Below, in pieces: positions 7,237-15,676 of a stretch of 19,036 nucleotides of DNA; position 1 is the first letter of the stretch; the number at the start of each line of letters is the position of its first letter. The notes beneath the pieces are model-generated. The model had not been told where the DNA came from. It saw only the letters and a program-made list of their open reading frames with translations, and made no database searches. Both the position numbers and the translations under genes were made by a program. Source of the DNA: JBBRCX01 sp038204465 (lineage in GTDB: Bacteria > Planctomycetota > Phycisphaerae > Tepidisphaerales > Tepidisphaeraceae); NCBI GenBank assembly GCA_038204465.1, contig JBBRCX010000089.1, positions 1 through 19,036 of the forward strand, written 5' to 3'.

Positions 7237-8121
7237 TCATCCGGCGGGAGCCGCGGCACGCTCGTGCGCCGTCGCGTGGACTTGGCAGAGTTCCGCGCCG
7301 AAATAGAGGACTTGGGCGCAGTAGTAGAACCACAGGAGCATCGCGGCCAAGGACCCGGCGGCGCCGTACGCGGTGGTGGGCGACCAGATTTTCAGGCACA
7401 AGGCGAGCAGCAACTTGCCCAGGGTGAACAGACACGCGGTCGCCACCGCCGCGACCCACACGCTCCGCCACGGCACGCGAGCGTCCGGCAGGAACTTGAA
7501 TGCGCCGGCGAACAGCGACGCGGCCAGGGCGAACGACAGCGACCACGCGACCATCGACCGCCCGAGCCAGGGCCCGTCGGAGAGGCGGGGGTCCGCAGCC
7601 GCCAGCAGGCCGCTCAGGAGCACGGAGAAGATCAGCAGCGCGCCCATACCAAGCGCGACCGCGACGGACGTCAGCCAGTTCCGCGGGGCCCGCCAGAACG
7701 CGCCCTTGTCGGGGGGGCGGACCTTCCAGATCAGGTCCAGGGATTCCTGGACGTCGTAGAACATAACGGTCGCGCCATAAATTAGGACGAGCGCGCCGAC
7801 GAGCGCCGCCACGACCCCGCCGCGGCGGTCACGGTCGACGGTACGGATGGTCGACTGGATCGCGGCGGCGGCCGCCGGTCCCACCAGCTTGCTGATCTGT
7901 ACGGCGATCTCGCCGCGGGCCGCCTCCGGGCCGAACAGATACCCCGCCGCTGCAACCGCGATCACCAGCAGCGGGACTAGGGAGAAGACCGTGTAGTAGG
8001 CCAGCGCGGCCGCCAGCTTGGGCACCCGATCTTCGATTGACTTTGCGAGCGCACCCTTGAGCAGGGTCCATGTCGTCGCCGAGATGCTTCGGCCGCCCAG
8101 ACGCTTCCATACAGTCGCCAT
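7237..8121 (-). CDS. YihY/BrkB-family inner-membrane protein
   Basis: The 294-residue protein matches the YihY/virulence-factor-BrkB (UPF0761) family, whose members are polytopic membrane proteins of unsettled function. Characteristic segments are the N-terminal LAAALAYYTVFSLVPLLVIAV, the central VMFYDVQESLDLIWKVRP (family pattern ..LQ.SLN.IW.V.P), and the C-terminal GAAGSLAAMLLWFYYCAQVLYFGAELCQV. About six hydrophobic segments are visible, normal for the family. GGAG lies 8 bases before the ATG at 8121. Three 60-base lines counted by hand give about 73-77% GC, against about 60-62% in the PhyH genes, so the gene may have a different history. Despite old labels it is not a ribonuclease. Confidence 0.93.
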   Translation of the reverse strand: MATVWKRLGGRSISATTWTLLKGALAKSIEDRVPKLAAALAYYTVFSLVPLLVIAVAAAGYLFGPEAARGEIAVQISKLVGPAAAAAIQSTIRTVDRDRRGGVVAALVGALVLIYGATVMFYDVQESLDLIWKVRPPDKGAFWRAPRNWLTSVAVALGMGALLIFSVLLSGLLAAADPRLSDGPWLGRSMVAWSLSFALAASLFAGAFKFLPDARVPWRSVWVAAVATACLFTLGKLLLALCLKIWSPTTAYGAAGSLAAMLLWFYYCAQVLYFGAELCQVHATAHERAAAPAG

Positions 8122-8277
8122 TCAAAGCTCCGCTGGTGGGGGTCCGGTCAACCGGCCGGCGCGTCGGTTACAGCGGATCATTTGGGTCCTCGCGGATCTG
8201 TTTTGGCAGTTCCTCCCGGGCGGCTGATGTCGAGGTTGGACCCAGAACCGGCGTCAAAGGCGCCCGCGACTCGTGGC

Positions 8278-8487
8278 TCAGCACTGCAAGGAAGTGATCT
8301 GTTGCCTGATCGGCCGGCCTCCGCTTCCTCCTTCGCCCGCTTTAGTTAACATCATTCCCACGTCAGCCGGACCACATTCCTTCACGATGAGATTTGCACA
8401 GGCCGCACCGCGATGCGCATGCAAAATCGTCACACACTGTGGCGACAAAACGTCTCGAATGCTCTCGCTCACCAACTCGTTGCGCAT
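8278..8487 (-). CDS. Small ORF, possibly a degraded CBS-domain protein
   Basis: The ORF of 69 residues begins at ATG 8487 behind GGGAA. The stretch ESIRDVLSPQCVTILHAHRG, then AACANLIVKECGPADVGMM, loosely follows the start of a CBS domain (a 'DVMSP.VVTI' strand, an AA..M helix, then 'DVG'). The usual PVVD strand is missing and the C-terminus is unlike the family. It is either a decayed CBS gene or coincidence. The rest of the 8122-8627 gap shows nothing else apart from the leader of the next gene. Confidence 0.25.
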   Translation of the reverse strand: MRNELVSESIRDVLSPQCVTILHAHRGAACANLIVKECGPADVGMMLTKAGEGGSGGRPIRQQITSLQC

Positions 8488-8627
8488 CGCTTATTCCCAT
8501 TCCCAAAGCGGCCGATACGCTGCGTCCCGGCTGGCGGATACTGCTGTCTAAGCCGCCAGTCAGTTGGAGAGGCTACTTGCGTCCGGCACGCCATTTACAT
8601 ATGAAAGGTACCAGAAAGGAACTCGCT

Positions 8628-9083
8628 ATGCTCCGCCACAGTTCAGCCGTTCGGACGTTCTGTCTGCTCTGCGTCGCGTCGATGGTCGGTTGCGCCGCCA
8701 GTGCAGCAATCAACCCCAACCAGAATACGCCCGAGAAGACGCGGGCAACGCAGTTGGCGGCTTATGCAGGCAATGCCCGCTTCCCGCGCGATCTCGAGAT
8801 CAAGAAGAACTTGCCGGCAGCGGCCATCGTCAGCCGCGACAAGGGCACCCTCAAGATCTATAACTTCAGCGGCGACCCGTTGCGCGATGTCCGCATCTGG
8901 GTAAACGGCGCCTATGTTCAACGGGTGGATGGGATCGCCCCACAAACCAGCGTCGTGCTTCACACCAACGAGTTGTACAATGCCCTCGGCCAGACGCTCG
9001 CCGGTCAGAACGAGAGTGTGTCGCGCGTACAGCTTGAAACGCGCGAGAACCTCTACGACCTCTGGGGCCCGGCCGCCGAGTGA
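8628..9083 (+). CDS. Putative lipoprotein, first of a tandem paralogous pair
   Basis: The preferred start is ATG 8628, 7 bases after AAAGGA, rather than the in-frame ATG at 8601. The 151-residue product begins with a type II signal peptide: basic start, hydrophobic TFCLLCVASMVGC, then lipobox Cys, so it should be lipid-anchored in the cell envelope. The mature part has no family I recognise. It shares a pattern with the next gene: T..TQ.AA.A followed by FP near the N-terminus, a strand KIYNFSGDPLRDVRIWVNGAYV, a later LYNALG, and a C-terminal VQLETRENLYDL. This looks like a small beta-rich domain. Function unknown. Confidence 0.8.
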   Translation: MLRHSSAVRTFCLLCVASMVGCAASAAINPNQNTPEKTRATQLAAYAGNARFPRDLEIKKNLPAAAIVSRDKGTLKIYNFSGDPLRDVRIWVNGAYVQRVDGIAPQTSVVLHTNELYNALGQTLAGQNESVSRVQLETRENLYDLWGPAAE

Positions 9084-9254
9084 GCCGCCGCCTTCGCCCA
9101 TCCGGACCTGCGGGGCGTGCGATCAGCACGTCCCGCTTCGCGGCTTGCACTTATTTTCTCAAAAGCTGCCCGCACGGACCGTCCGATAAGTACCTATAAG
9201 CCCGCGGTCTCGACGTCCGTCGAGCGGGCAATCGCCCGAACTCCGAGGTCCGTC

Positions 9255-9725
9255 ATGCAGTTTGCCGCACGCGCCCTGTTCGTCGTCCTGACTCCCACGC
9301 TGCTCTTTGGCTGCGCTGGTCGGCCGGCCCTGTTCCCCAACTCTGACAAAAGCCTGAACAAGACCTCCACCCAGTTCGCCGCCGACGCCGCCAAGCGCTT
9401 TCCCTTCAAGTCCGATCTCCCCCGCAGCGGCGAGGCGGTCGGGCGCGCACAGGTCGGATACATGGTCGACCAGCTCGAGATCGCAAATCTCTCGGATGAA
9501 GACTGGAACAATATCGAGATCTGGGTCAACGAGCGCTACGTCGTCGGCATCCCGCATATCGACAAGAACAACCAGCGCGTCAAGACCATCAACTTCCAGA
9601 TGCTCTACAACTCGGATGGCAACTACTTCCCAACCGACAATTCCGTGCCCGCGCGGCAGATCCAGACCGTCGAATTGGTCCGCGACGGAAAGATCTACAC
9701 GATCCCCCTCCAGCTCGCGGACTGA
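9255..9725 (+). CDS. Putative lipoprotein, second of the tandem paralogous pair
   Basis: ATG 9255 follows GAGG by 7 bases. The 156-residue product has a lipoprotein signal (ALFVVLTPTLLFGC; lipobox LFGC). The mature part aligns by eye with the preceding protein: STQFAADAAKRFP, LEIANLSDEDWNNIEIWVNE, RYVVGIPHI, LYNSDG and VELVRDGKIYTIPL correspond in order. The 171-base gap between the two has a TATAAG-like -10 (9195-9200) without a clear -35, so this gene may also have its own promoter. The pair probably arose by old duplication and has diverged strongly. No function can be assigned. Confidence 0.8.
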   Translation: MQFAARALFVVLTPTLLFGCAGRPALFPNSDKSLNKTSTQFAADAAKRFPFKSDLPRSGEAVGRAQVGYMVDQLEIANLSDEDWNNIEIWVNERYVVGIPHIDKNNQRVKTINFQMLYNSDGNYFPTDNSVPARQIQTVELVRDGKIYTIPLQLAD

Positions 9726-9748
9726 GGCAGTGACCGATATTGGAAGGA

Positions 9749-9773
9749 AATGCCGCCGATTATTGGCGGCATT
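9749..9773. terminator. Hairpin terminator between convergent genes
   Basis: AATGCCGCC-GATTATT-GGCGGCATT is a perfect 9-bp stem with a 7-base loop, 23 bases after the lipoprotein stop. On the + strand a run of Ts follows about 10 bases later (GTTTTT). It lies between convergent genes, so it may serve both directions. Confidence 0.6.
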
Positions 9774-9854
9774 ATTGATCCTGTTTTTCCAGCGCGGAAC
9801 TACAAAGAAATCAACTCGTCACGCCCCATCGACTGCGAACGCATCTGCGGCGAC

Positions 9855-10880
9855 TCACCCCCAACCCTCGAATCCAGCCCCCACTTTCGCGAGAAGTTCG
9901 ATCGCGTTGTCGTGATACATCCGCTGCAACACCGGGTCGGGAAGCGCCAGACCGCGCAGCGTCGGCTGATTGTCCTCCGGCAGGTCGGGATCAAAGATCG
10001 GCGATGGACCGGCGTACGCTGTCTCCCACAGCTTCCGGTGGCACCAGAACCGGCTTGCAAGGAAGTCAAAGCCGCGGTCATCACTGCTCACCTGGTCTGA
10101 GCCGAACAGAATCCGATGTCCGTTGCGGATGAAGAACTCACGGGCTGCGTCGCGCCGCGCGCTGATCTCGCGCACCAGCCAGCGCGTCGCGCTGCAGTCC
10201 AACATGAGGTCGGGGAAGCGGTCCAGCAGTGACTGTAATCGTGGCAGGTTCTCCGGATTGCCCCCCATGTGCGCGCCGACCCAGGGCACGCCCCGATATT
10301 CCTGAAGCATCCCCTCCCACATCGCGTAGTGCTCGTCGCGCGTGCCGTACTTCGACGCATCTGAGTACTTGCCTCCATACCACGTGTCCGGGTCTCCCAC
10401 GTGGGTCATGATCATCATCTTCCGCGCCACGATCTCCCGAAACAGCGGACGATACTTCGGCGAATCGAGTCGCGCGCCGCGCATCACCATCGTCCCCGGC
10501 GCCATGTGGAACTTCACGATCCGGCTGCCGAGGTTGTAGAACGCCTCCAGCCGGCGCAGCCAGTCCTCCACCCAGTCTGTCGAAGGGTCCTGCCAGCGCG
10601 GGACCACGATGAACTGCACGCGCCCGATCCAGTCGCGCTGTACGCCAAGCGCTTCCTCGAGCGGTGTCATGCTGACGAAGCAATCGATGCCGTAATGTGC
10701 CCCCGTCTCAAACCACAGCTTCGCATGCCGGTGCGCATGTAGATGGCAATGGAAATCGATGACGATCCCGTTCACCTTCGGCCGCGGCATCGGCCGATGG
10801 AAATCCACTCCGGTCCGGTTCCAATCCGGCGGCCTGGGCGCCTCCTGAGGTTTAGCATTCTCTTCCGGCATTTGTGTCAC
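9855..10880 (-). CDS. Amidohydrolase-family (Amidohydro_2) metal-dependent hydrolase
   Basis: The product (341 residues from a GTG at 10880, or 338 from the ATG at 10871; neither has a good Shine-Dalgarno) has the TIM-barrel metal motifs in order. These are DFHCHLH with His44 and His46, IVKFH around Lys123, THVGDP with His160, GAHMGG with His204, and LFGSD with Asp262. This matches the Amidohydro_2 / ACMSD-like group, whose members hydrolyse or decarboxylate small cyclic or acidic compounds and lactones. It follows the GHL6 gene on the same strand 96 bases downstream, so the two may be cotranscribed. Substrate unknown. Confidence 0.9.
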   Translation of the reverse strand: MTQMPEENAKPQEAPRPPDWNRTGVDFHRPMPRPKVNGIVIDFHCHLHAHRHAKLWFETGAHYGIDCFVSMTPLEEALGVQRDWIGRVQFIVVPRWQDPSTDWVEDWLRRLEAFYNLGSRIVKFHMAPGTMVMRGARLDSPKYRPLFREIVARKMMIMTHVGDPDTWYGGKYSDASKYGTRDEHYAMWEGMLQEYRGVPWVGAHMGGNPENLPRLQSLLDRFPDLMLDCSATRWLVREISARRDAAREFFIRNGHRILFGSDQVSSDDRGFDFLASRFWCHRKLWETAYAGPSPIFDPDLPEDNQPTLRGLALPDPVLQRMYHDNAIELLAKVGAGFEGWG

Positions 10881-10976
10881 GGGCTACCAACCGGTTGATT
10901 GTATGCTGACCTGCCGGCTCAGATCTGCGATCCCAATTCCGCCATCGGATACTCATCTAAGCTGCCCGGGCCGCCC

Positions 10977-12953
10977 CTACTCGAACACCACCATCGCATG
11001 TCCGCGCACCACCGGCACTACAACGCGAGCATGCCCCTTCACATACTCGCATAACATCTCCGTCCCCTCCGGCGCCAGGTATACCTTCTTCGGCGCGGAG
11101 GGAAGCTTCAGCGTCATCGGCACGTCGTACAGCGGCACGACGTCTTCCACAATGTCCAGCGTCGGCGTCCTTCGCTCGGGCGCATATTGCAGCACGTGCA
11201 CGATCGTCCGGTTCCCCTGCCGCATCACCGTCGCTTCCGTGCTCGTCGGAGCTTCCATGCTCAGCAGCGCCTCCGGCAGAAGCTTGCGGATCACGTTCCG
11301 CACCATCAGCCGGCACGGATAGTTCCCGTGGTTGGCGAAGGCGCCGAAGATGGGATAAGCGATATACGCGGCCTTCCCCTGCAGAGTCGCCGCCGACCAG
11401 TCGCTCAGCTTGTCGCCCGGCGTCTGGTTGTGCGATGAGAAATGTTTCCAGGAGCGCTCGAAGTAGGGCTCGACGATGCGCGCCAGCTCAGTCGCTTCTC
11501 CGGCCGGCTTCACTCGCACCGATCTCTCATACATCACGTGGTCCGTCGGCGGCACAGCTTCGGAGATTCCCTCGCCGAAGCGGACATACGTCGTCGTAAA
11601 AGGCGACATCCCTGCTGGCTGTATGCCCAGTTCCTTCAGCGCCACTTCCCGCCCATCGTTCGCCAACCCGCTCATCCCGCTCGCGAGCACGGCGCCGCCC
11701 TTCTTCAGGAATCCGCTCAGGCGCTTCGACATCGCATCATCCATCGGCACGCTGTCCGGCAGGATGAGCAGCTCGTACTTCTCCAGATCGTTCGACGGAC
11801 CCACAACGTCGAACTGATGCTTCAGCTGCGTGAGCATGCGCGTCGCGCCTTCATCCGCGCCGCCGGTGCCGAAATAGCTGCCGCTCGGCGCCTGGAACAA
11901 GCCGATCTGCGCCACTGGCTTCGCGTCGGTCAACCAGGGCTCGCGCGCTTCAATGCGCTCATAAGCCTTGCCGATCATCTCGTAGACGACGGGATCCAAC
12001 GTGCCGCGCGGATGGAGTTGATCCCCAATGCTCACCTGCGCGCCGTGCGCCATCATCTGCGCCGTCTCATATTCCAGCGCGGCAAACGGCTTCAACCCGC
12101 CGAAGTCGGCCCAGCTCTTGTGGAAACGCGCCGTCATCCCCAGGTAAGGCCGGTCGAACGTCCGTGCGAAGCGCACGTTCTTCGGGAAGTACATGTACCC
12201 CCAGCCGCCCGTCGGCAGCGCCTCGATCTCGACCTGCGTCAGGTACTGAACTTCCTCTGCGAGATTTGAGAGGGGCCGGCTGTTGAAATAGCACGTCGCG
12301 TCCGGCGTCGTCGATTTGACCATGTCATAGAACCGCTTCATGTAATTCAACGCGACCTTGTGGGCAAACTTCGAGCGGTCCTCCGCTTTCTCCGGATCGA
12401 ATCCCTCGCGCTGCATCGTTTCGACGGCGTGATTGCTCAGGCTCGGCTGGTCCCAGCACATGTCGAAGAACAGGCCGTCCACCGGCTTGAAGACGCGCAG
12501 CACTTCGCGCGTCTGCTCCGCGAGGTATTCCAGGTACGGGCTGCTCATGTCCAGGATCTGCCACCCGGCGCTCAGCGGGCCCGCGCCCACCGGCTTGCCG
12601 TCCTCCTGCCGCGCGAGCCATTCCGGATGATGGTCCGCCGCGTACTCGTCGCACTGCACGCTGAGGTAAATCGGCGCGCGAATCCCCTCTTGGTGCAGCG
12701 CCTCCACCTGTTCGCGCAGCAAGTCCAGCCCGGGCTTCAGCCCGGGATGCCGCTCCGGCCGTTGCGTGTCGTAATACAGATGCCCGTGATGGCATTTGGC
12801 GAAGACCGTCATGCTCTTCACCCGCGCCGCCTTGACCATGCGCCCAAAGGCCTTCGCGTCCCAGTCGTTTCCCACGTCGCGAATCCATGGGCCCGTATGA
12901 AAGTCCAGGTGAACCTGCCGGTTCGGCAAAGTCAGTGACTTGCTCAAGATCAT
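10977..12953 (-). CDS. GHL6-type glycoside hydrolase with beta-galactosidase trimerisation-like domain
   Basis: The 658-residue protein has an N-terminal TIM-barrel-like region of the hypothetical glycosyl hydrolase 6 (GHL6) type. It includes VHLDFHTGPW (14-23), VFAKCHHGHLYY (50-61), HPEWLAR (109-115), and DGLFFDMCWDQP (159-170), where Asp164 is a candidate catalytic residue. A glutamine-amidotransferase-like segment follows (YELLILPDSVPMDDAMSKRL, then SGFLKKGGAVLASG, about 390-425), as in the beta-galactosidase trimerisation domain, with a beta-rich C-terminus. No signal peptide is seen, so it is probably cytoplasmic. GGGAG abuts the ATG at 12953 but is 6 bases from an in-frame TTG at 12947, so the TTG may be the true start. 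It is divergent from glycogen synthase. The sugar acted on is unknown; fucoside or galactoside cleavage is a guess. Confidence 0.85.
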   Translation of the reverse strand: MILSKSLTLPNRQVHLDFHTGPWIRDVGNDWDAKAFGRMVKAARVKSMTVFAKCHHGHLYYDTQRPERHPGLKPGLDLLREQVEALHQEGIRAPIYLSVQCDEYAADHHPEWLARQEDGKPVGAGPLSAGWQILDMSSPYLEYLAEQTREVLRVFKPVDGLFFDMCWDQPSLSNHAVETMQREGFDPEKAEDRSKFAHKVALNYMKRFYDMVKSTTPDATCYFNSRPLSNLAEEVQYLTQVEIEALPTGGWGYMYFPKNVRFARTFDRPYLGMTARFHKSWADFGGLKPFAALEYETAQMMAHGAQVSIGDQLHPRGTLDPVVYEMIGKAYERIEAREPWLTDAKPVAQIGLFQAPSGSYFGTGGADEGATRMLTQLKHQFDVVGPSNDLEKYELLILPDSVPMDDAMSKRLSGFLKKGGAVLASGMSGLANDGREVALKELGIQPAGMSPFTTTYVRFGEGISEAVPPTDHVMYERSVRVKPAGEATELARIVEPYFERSWKHFSSHNQTPGDKLSDWSAATLQGKAAYIAYPIFGAFANHGNYPCRLMVRNVIRKLLPEALLSMEAPTSTEATVMRQGNRTIVHVLQYAPERRTPTLDIVEDVVPLYDVPMTLKLPSAPKKVYLAPEGTEMLCEYVKGHARVVVPVVRGHAMVVFE

Positions 12954-13146
12954 CTCCCGTTCCGGTGCGAAGGTGCTGACGGACCCAAGGTCCAGCTCAA
13001 GGGCGCGTCTTATATCGAGAGCGCGTCACAGTTGCGAGTTGCGGGGTACCGCGTTGACTCTCAGTCCTTTGGAGCGGGATCTCAGCGCCTCCCAATCCAT
13101 TCAACTCCTCGTTTGCGGCACCCGCGGCTGCCGACATAATGGCGCC

Positions 13147-15177
13147 ATGGCAAAACGCGGAAGCAAGGCCCCTGATTCCGCCGACAATGGGCGCCCGGCC
13201 GCCGCACCCACGGGCCTTCCGCGCCCCAGCGGCGCAAGCTCCGCTGCAATGCCCGCACCCGCTTCCCAGAACGAGTCGCCCATCGCCGCCATCCCCGAGC
13301 CGACCTCCCCTCCCGCGATCATGGCACCCAACACTGCCTCCTCGCCCAATGAGTTGGCGCCGCCTCAGTCCTCCCTTCTCTTTGAGGTGGCCTGGGAAGT
13401 CTGCTGGCAACTCGGCGGGATCTACACCGTTCTTCGCACCAAGGCCGCTTCAATGCTCGAGCGCTGGGGCGACCGCTATTGCCTCATCGGCCCCTACAAC
13501 CCGCAGACCGCGCCGGTTGAGTTCGAGGAGCAGCCGACCTACGGCTCAATTCGCGACACGCTCCAGAAGCTGAAAGAGCTTGGCCTCCCCTGCCACTTCG
13601 GCCGCTGGCTCATCGCCGGCCGGCCGCGCGTCATCCTCATCGATTACCGCGCCCGTTATCCGTCCCTCGATCTCGATAAGTACCTTCTCTGGCAGGACCA
13701 CGGAATCTCCACCACCACCAGCGACGGAGAGGTCAACGAAGTTGTCGCTTTCGGCTTCGCGGTCACCGAGTTCTTTCGGCAGTTCACGACGTTCGTGAAA
13801 GACCGGCCCATTCTAGCGCACTTTCACGAGTGGATGGGGGGCGTCGCGGTGCCGCGCATCGCCCACCTTCGCCTTCCGATCGGCACTCTCTTCACCACTC
13901 ATGCGACGCTGCTGGGCCGCTATCTTGCCAGCGACAACCCGCGCTTCTACGAGCAACTCCCGGCCGTCAATCCGGACGCGGAAGCGACCCGGTACAACAT
14001 CTACCCCCGCTTCGCGATCGAGCGCGCCGCCGCCCATGCCGCCACCGTCTTCACGACCGTCAGCGAGGTGACGGCGGTGGAGACCGAGAAGCTGCTCGGC
14101 CGCCGCCCCGAGGTCATCCTCCCCAATGGCCTCAACATCCAGCGCTTTGCCGCGCCCCACGAGTTCCAGGCCCTGCATTCGCAATACAAGCAGCGCATTC
14201 ACGACTTTGTGATGGGCCACTTCTTCCCCAGCTACACCTTCGATCTCGACCATACGATCTACCTCTTCACCAGCGGGCGCTACGAATACCGCAACAAGGG
14301 GATGGACCTCTTCCTCGAATCGCTCTGGCGTCTCAACGAGCGGCTCAAGGAGATCGTCAACCCGCCGACCGTCATCGCGTTCATCATCACCAAAGCCTGG
14401 ACGCGGCATGTCAACGTGGCCGTCCTGCAGAACCAGTCCATGTTCGACGACCTGCGCAATACCTGCGTCGAGCTGCAGGAACAGATGGGCCAGCGGCTGT
14501 TTCACTCCGCCGTCACAGGGAGGCTGCCAACGTACAGCGAGCTTCTGCCCGACGACTCGCAGGTGCGGCTCAAGCGCGCCGTCCACGCCTGGCGCACGAC
14601 GCGCTCGCCGCTCATCGTCACCCACGACTTGGTGGACGATGCCAACGACCCGGTCCTGAAGCATCTTCGCCATCGCGGGCTGTTCAACTCCGCCGACGAC
14701 CCGGTGAAGGTGGTCTTCCATCCCGAATTCGTCACCGCCACCAGCCCCACCATCAGCCTCGACTACGAGCAGTTCGTTCGCGGGTGTCACATGGGCGTCT
14801 TCCCCAGTTACTACGAGCCTTGGGGCTACACCCCGATGGAGTGCGTCGCCCTCGGAGTGCCGGCCGTCACGACAGACCTCAGTGGCTTCGGCGCATACGT
14901 CCAGCACCACATCCCCGATTACCAGCAGCAGGGAATCACCGTGCTTCAGCGGCGCGAAAAGACCTTCGACCAGACCATCGACGACCTGGTCGAGCGCCTC
15001 ATTCAGTTTGCCGGCTTCACCCGCCGCGAGCGGATCGAGCTGCGCAACCGCGTCGAACGCCTCGGCGAAGAGTTTGACTGGTCCAACCTCGTCCGCCATT
15101 ACGACGAAGCCCACGCCCTTGCCCTCGAGCGCCTCCACGCGCCAAAGCCCGGCCAGCTCGAAGTCCGCGTCGTCTGA
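13147..15177 (+). CDS. Eukaryotic-type (GT3) glycogen synthase
   Basis: The 676-residue protein resembles animal/fungal glycogen synthases (GT3, UDP-glucose dependent), not the usual bacterial GlgA (GT5). It shows FEVAWEVCWQLGGIYTVLRTK with the GGIYTV loop at 90-95, HFHEWMGGVAVPRI, TTHATLLGRYLASD, the strand RYEYRNKGMDLFLESLWRLN, and the catalytic E-x7-E in YYEPWGYTPMECVALGVP (Glu557, Glu565). Near the C-terminus the arginine helix RRERIELRNRVERL (626-639) matches the glucose-6-phosphate-responsive cluster of eukaryotic enzymes. It should extend alpha-1,4-glucan in the cytoplasm. Residues 1-77 are Pro/Ala/Ser-rich and look disordered. They may be real, or translation may begin at ATG 13321. 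The 193-base upstream gap is shared with the divergent hydrolase gene. Confidence 0.93.
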   Translation: MAKRGSKAPDSADNGRPAAAPTGLPRPSGASSAAMPAPASQNESPIAAIPEPTSPPAIMAPNTASSPNELAPPQSSLLFEVAWEVCWQLGGIYTVLRTKAASMLERWGDRYCLIGPYNPQTAPVEFEEQPTYGSIRDTLQKLKELGLPCHFGRWLIAGRPRVILIDYRARYPSLDLDKYLLWQDHGISTTTSDGEVNEVVAFGFAVTEFFRQFTTFVKDRPILAHFHEWMGGVAVPRIAHLRLPIGTLFTTHATLLGRYLASDNPRFYEQLPAVNPDAEATRYNIYPRFAIERAAAHAATVFTTVSEVTAVETEKLLGRRPEVILPNGLNIQRFAAPHEFQALHSQYKQRIHDFVMGHFFPSYTFDLDHTIYLFTSGRYEYRNKGMDLFLESLWRLNERLKEIVNPPTVIAFIITKAWTRHVNVAVLQNQSMFDDLRNTCVELQEQMGQRLFHSAVTGRLPTYSELLPDDSQVRLKRAVHAWRTTRSPLIVTHDLVDDANDPVLKHLRHRGLFNSADDPVKVVFHPEFVTATSPTISLDYEQFVRGCHMGVFPSYYEPWGYTPMECVALGVPAVTTDLSGFGAYVQHHIPDYQQQGITVLQRREKTFDQTIDDLVERLIQFAGFTRRERIELRNRVERLGEEFDWSNLVRHYDEAHALALERLHAPKPGQLEVRVV

Positions 15178-15676
15178 CGAGCACGTCCAACTTGAAGCTG
15201 CCACCGGACGCCCCGCACGCGTAAACCAATCTCGCAAAAACCCGCTCCATCTTCGCGGCACGAGTGCCAGCCCGAGCGCCGGCTCTGGCGGGCCATGCAG
15301 GGCTTTGGTGGGTTTTTGTGGGGCTATCGTGGACCACGAAGACCTCAACCGCCGCCCCACAGGCCTCAACACCGACCACGTTGACCCCAGCCGAGAACGC
15401 CGATCCAGCGCGGGCCCACGGTTTCACCTGTTCATTTGTCAAAGAGCGTCCAACACGGTCCCAGCCATTACGCCGGAGACATTATTCATTATACGTTCTT
15501 TCATCTCGGAGTCAACTATTTAAGGGGAAGGTTTTAAGATTTGACACGCTCCCGAGCCTGCACGCCCGGCTGCACGCCGCATCACGCTGCGCGAAAGCGG
15601 GGGATGCGTCAGCCTCTGAGCCGCTTGACTTCGCTCGTTCCATCGACACGCTACACGTCGCTTCACCGGAGCCTCT
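15178..15676. other. 499-base intergenic region with inverted repeats and an AT-rich island
   Basis: I see no convincing gene here. The first half contains G-rich then C-rich tracts that can pair (15318-15360). The segment 15476-15540 is strikingly AT-rich for this genome (it includes ATTATTCATTATAC and CTATTTAAGG) and is the most likely promoter area for gatB, leaving a leader of about 130-150 bases. A TTGACA at 15541 has no matching -10. Small open frames across the region are low quality. Confidence 0.5.
15318..15360. repeat. Nested inverted repeats downstream of glycogen synthase
   Basis: An outer pair, GTGGGGC (15318-15324) and GCCCCAC (15354-15360), encloses a 13-base palindrome TCGTGGACCACGA (15327-15339). 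As RNA this gives an outer 7-bp stem plus a small inner hairpin. As DNA, the palindrome could be an operator. It lies about 140 bases after the glycogen synthase stop and lacks a T-run, so it is not a standard terminator. Confidence 0.45.

Noticed and set aside
11442..12269. 275-residue + strand open frame
   Set aside because: It is the antisense of the GHL6 hydrolase gene, rich in Arg/His as such shadows are.
13813..15372. 519-residue minus-strand open frame
   Set aside because: It mirrors the glycogen synthase gene; high third-position GC keeps the opposite frame open.
15541..15546. TTGACA as a -35 box for gatB
   Set aside because: No acceptable -10 sequence follows at 16-18 bases; the AT-rich island just upstream is a better candidate area.
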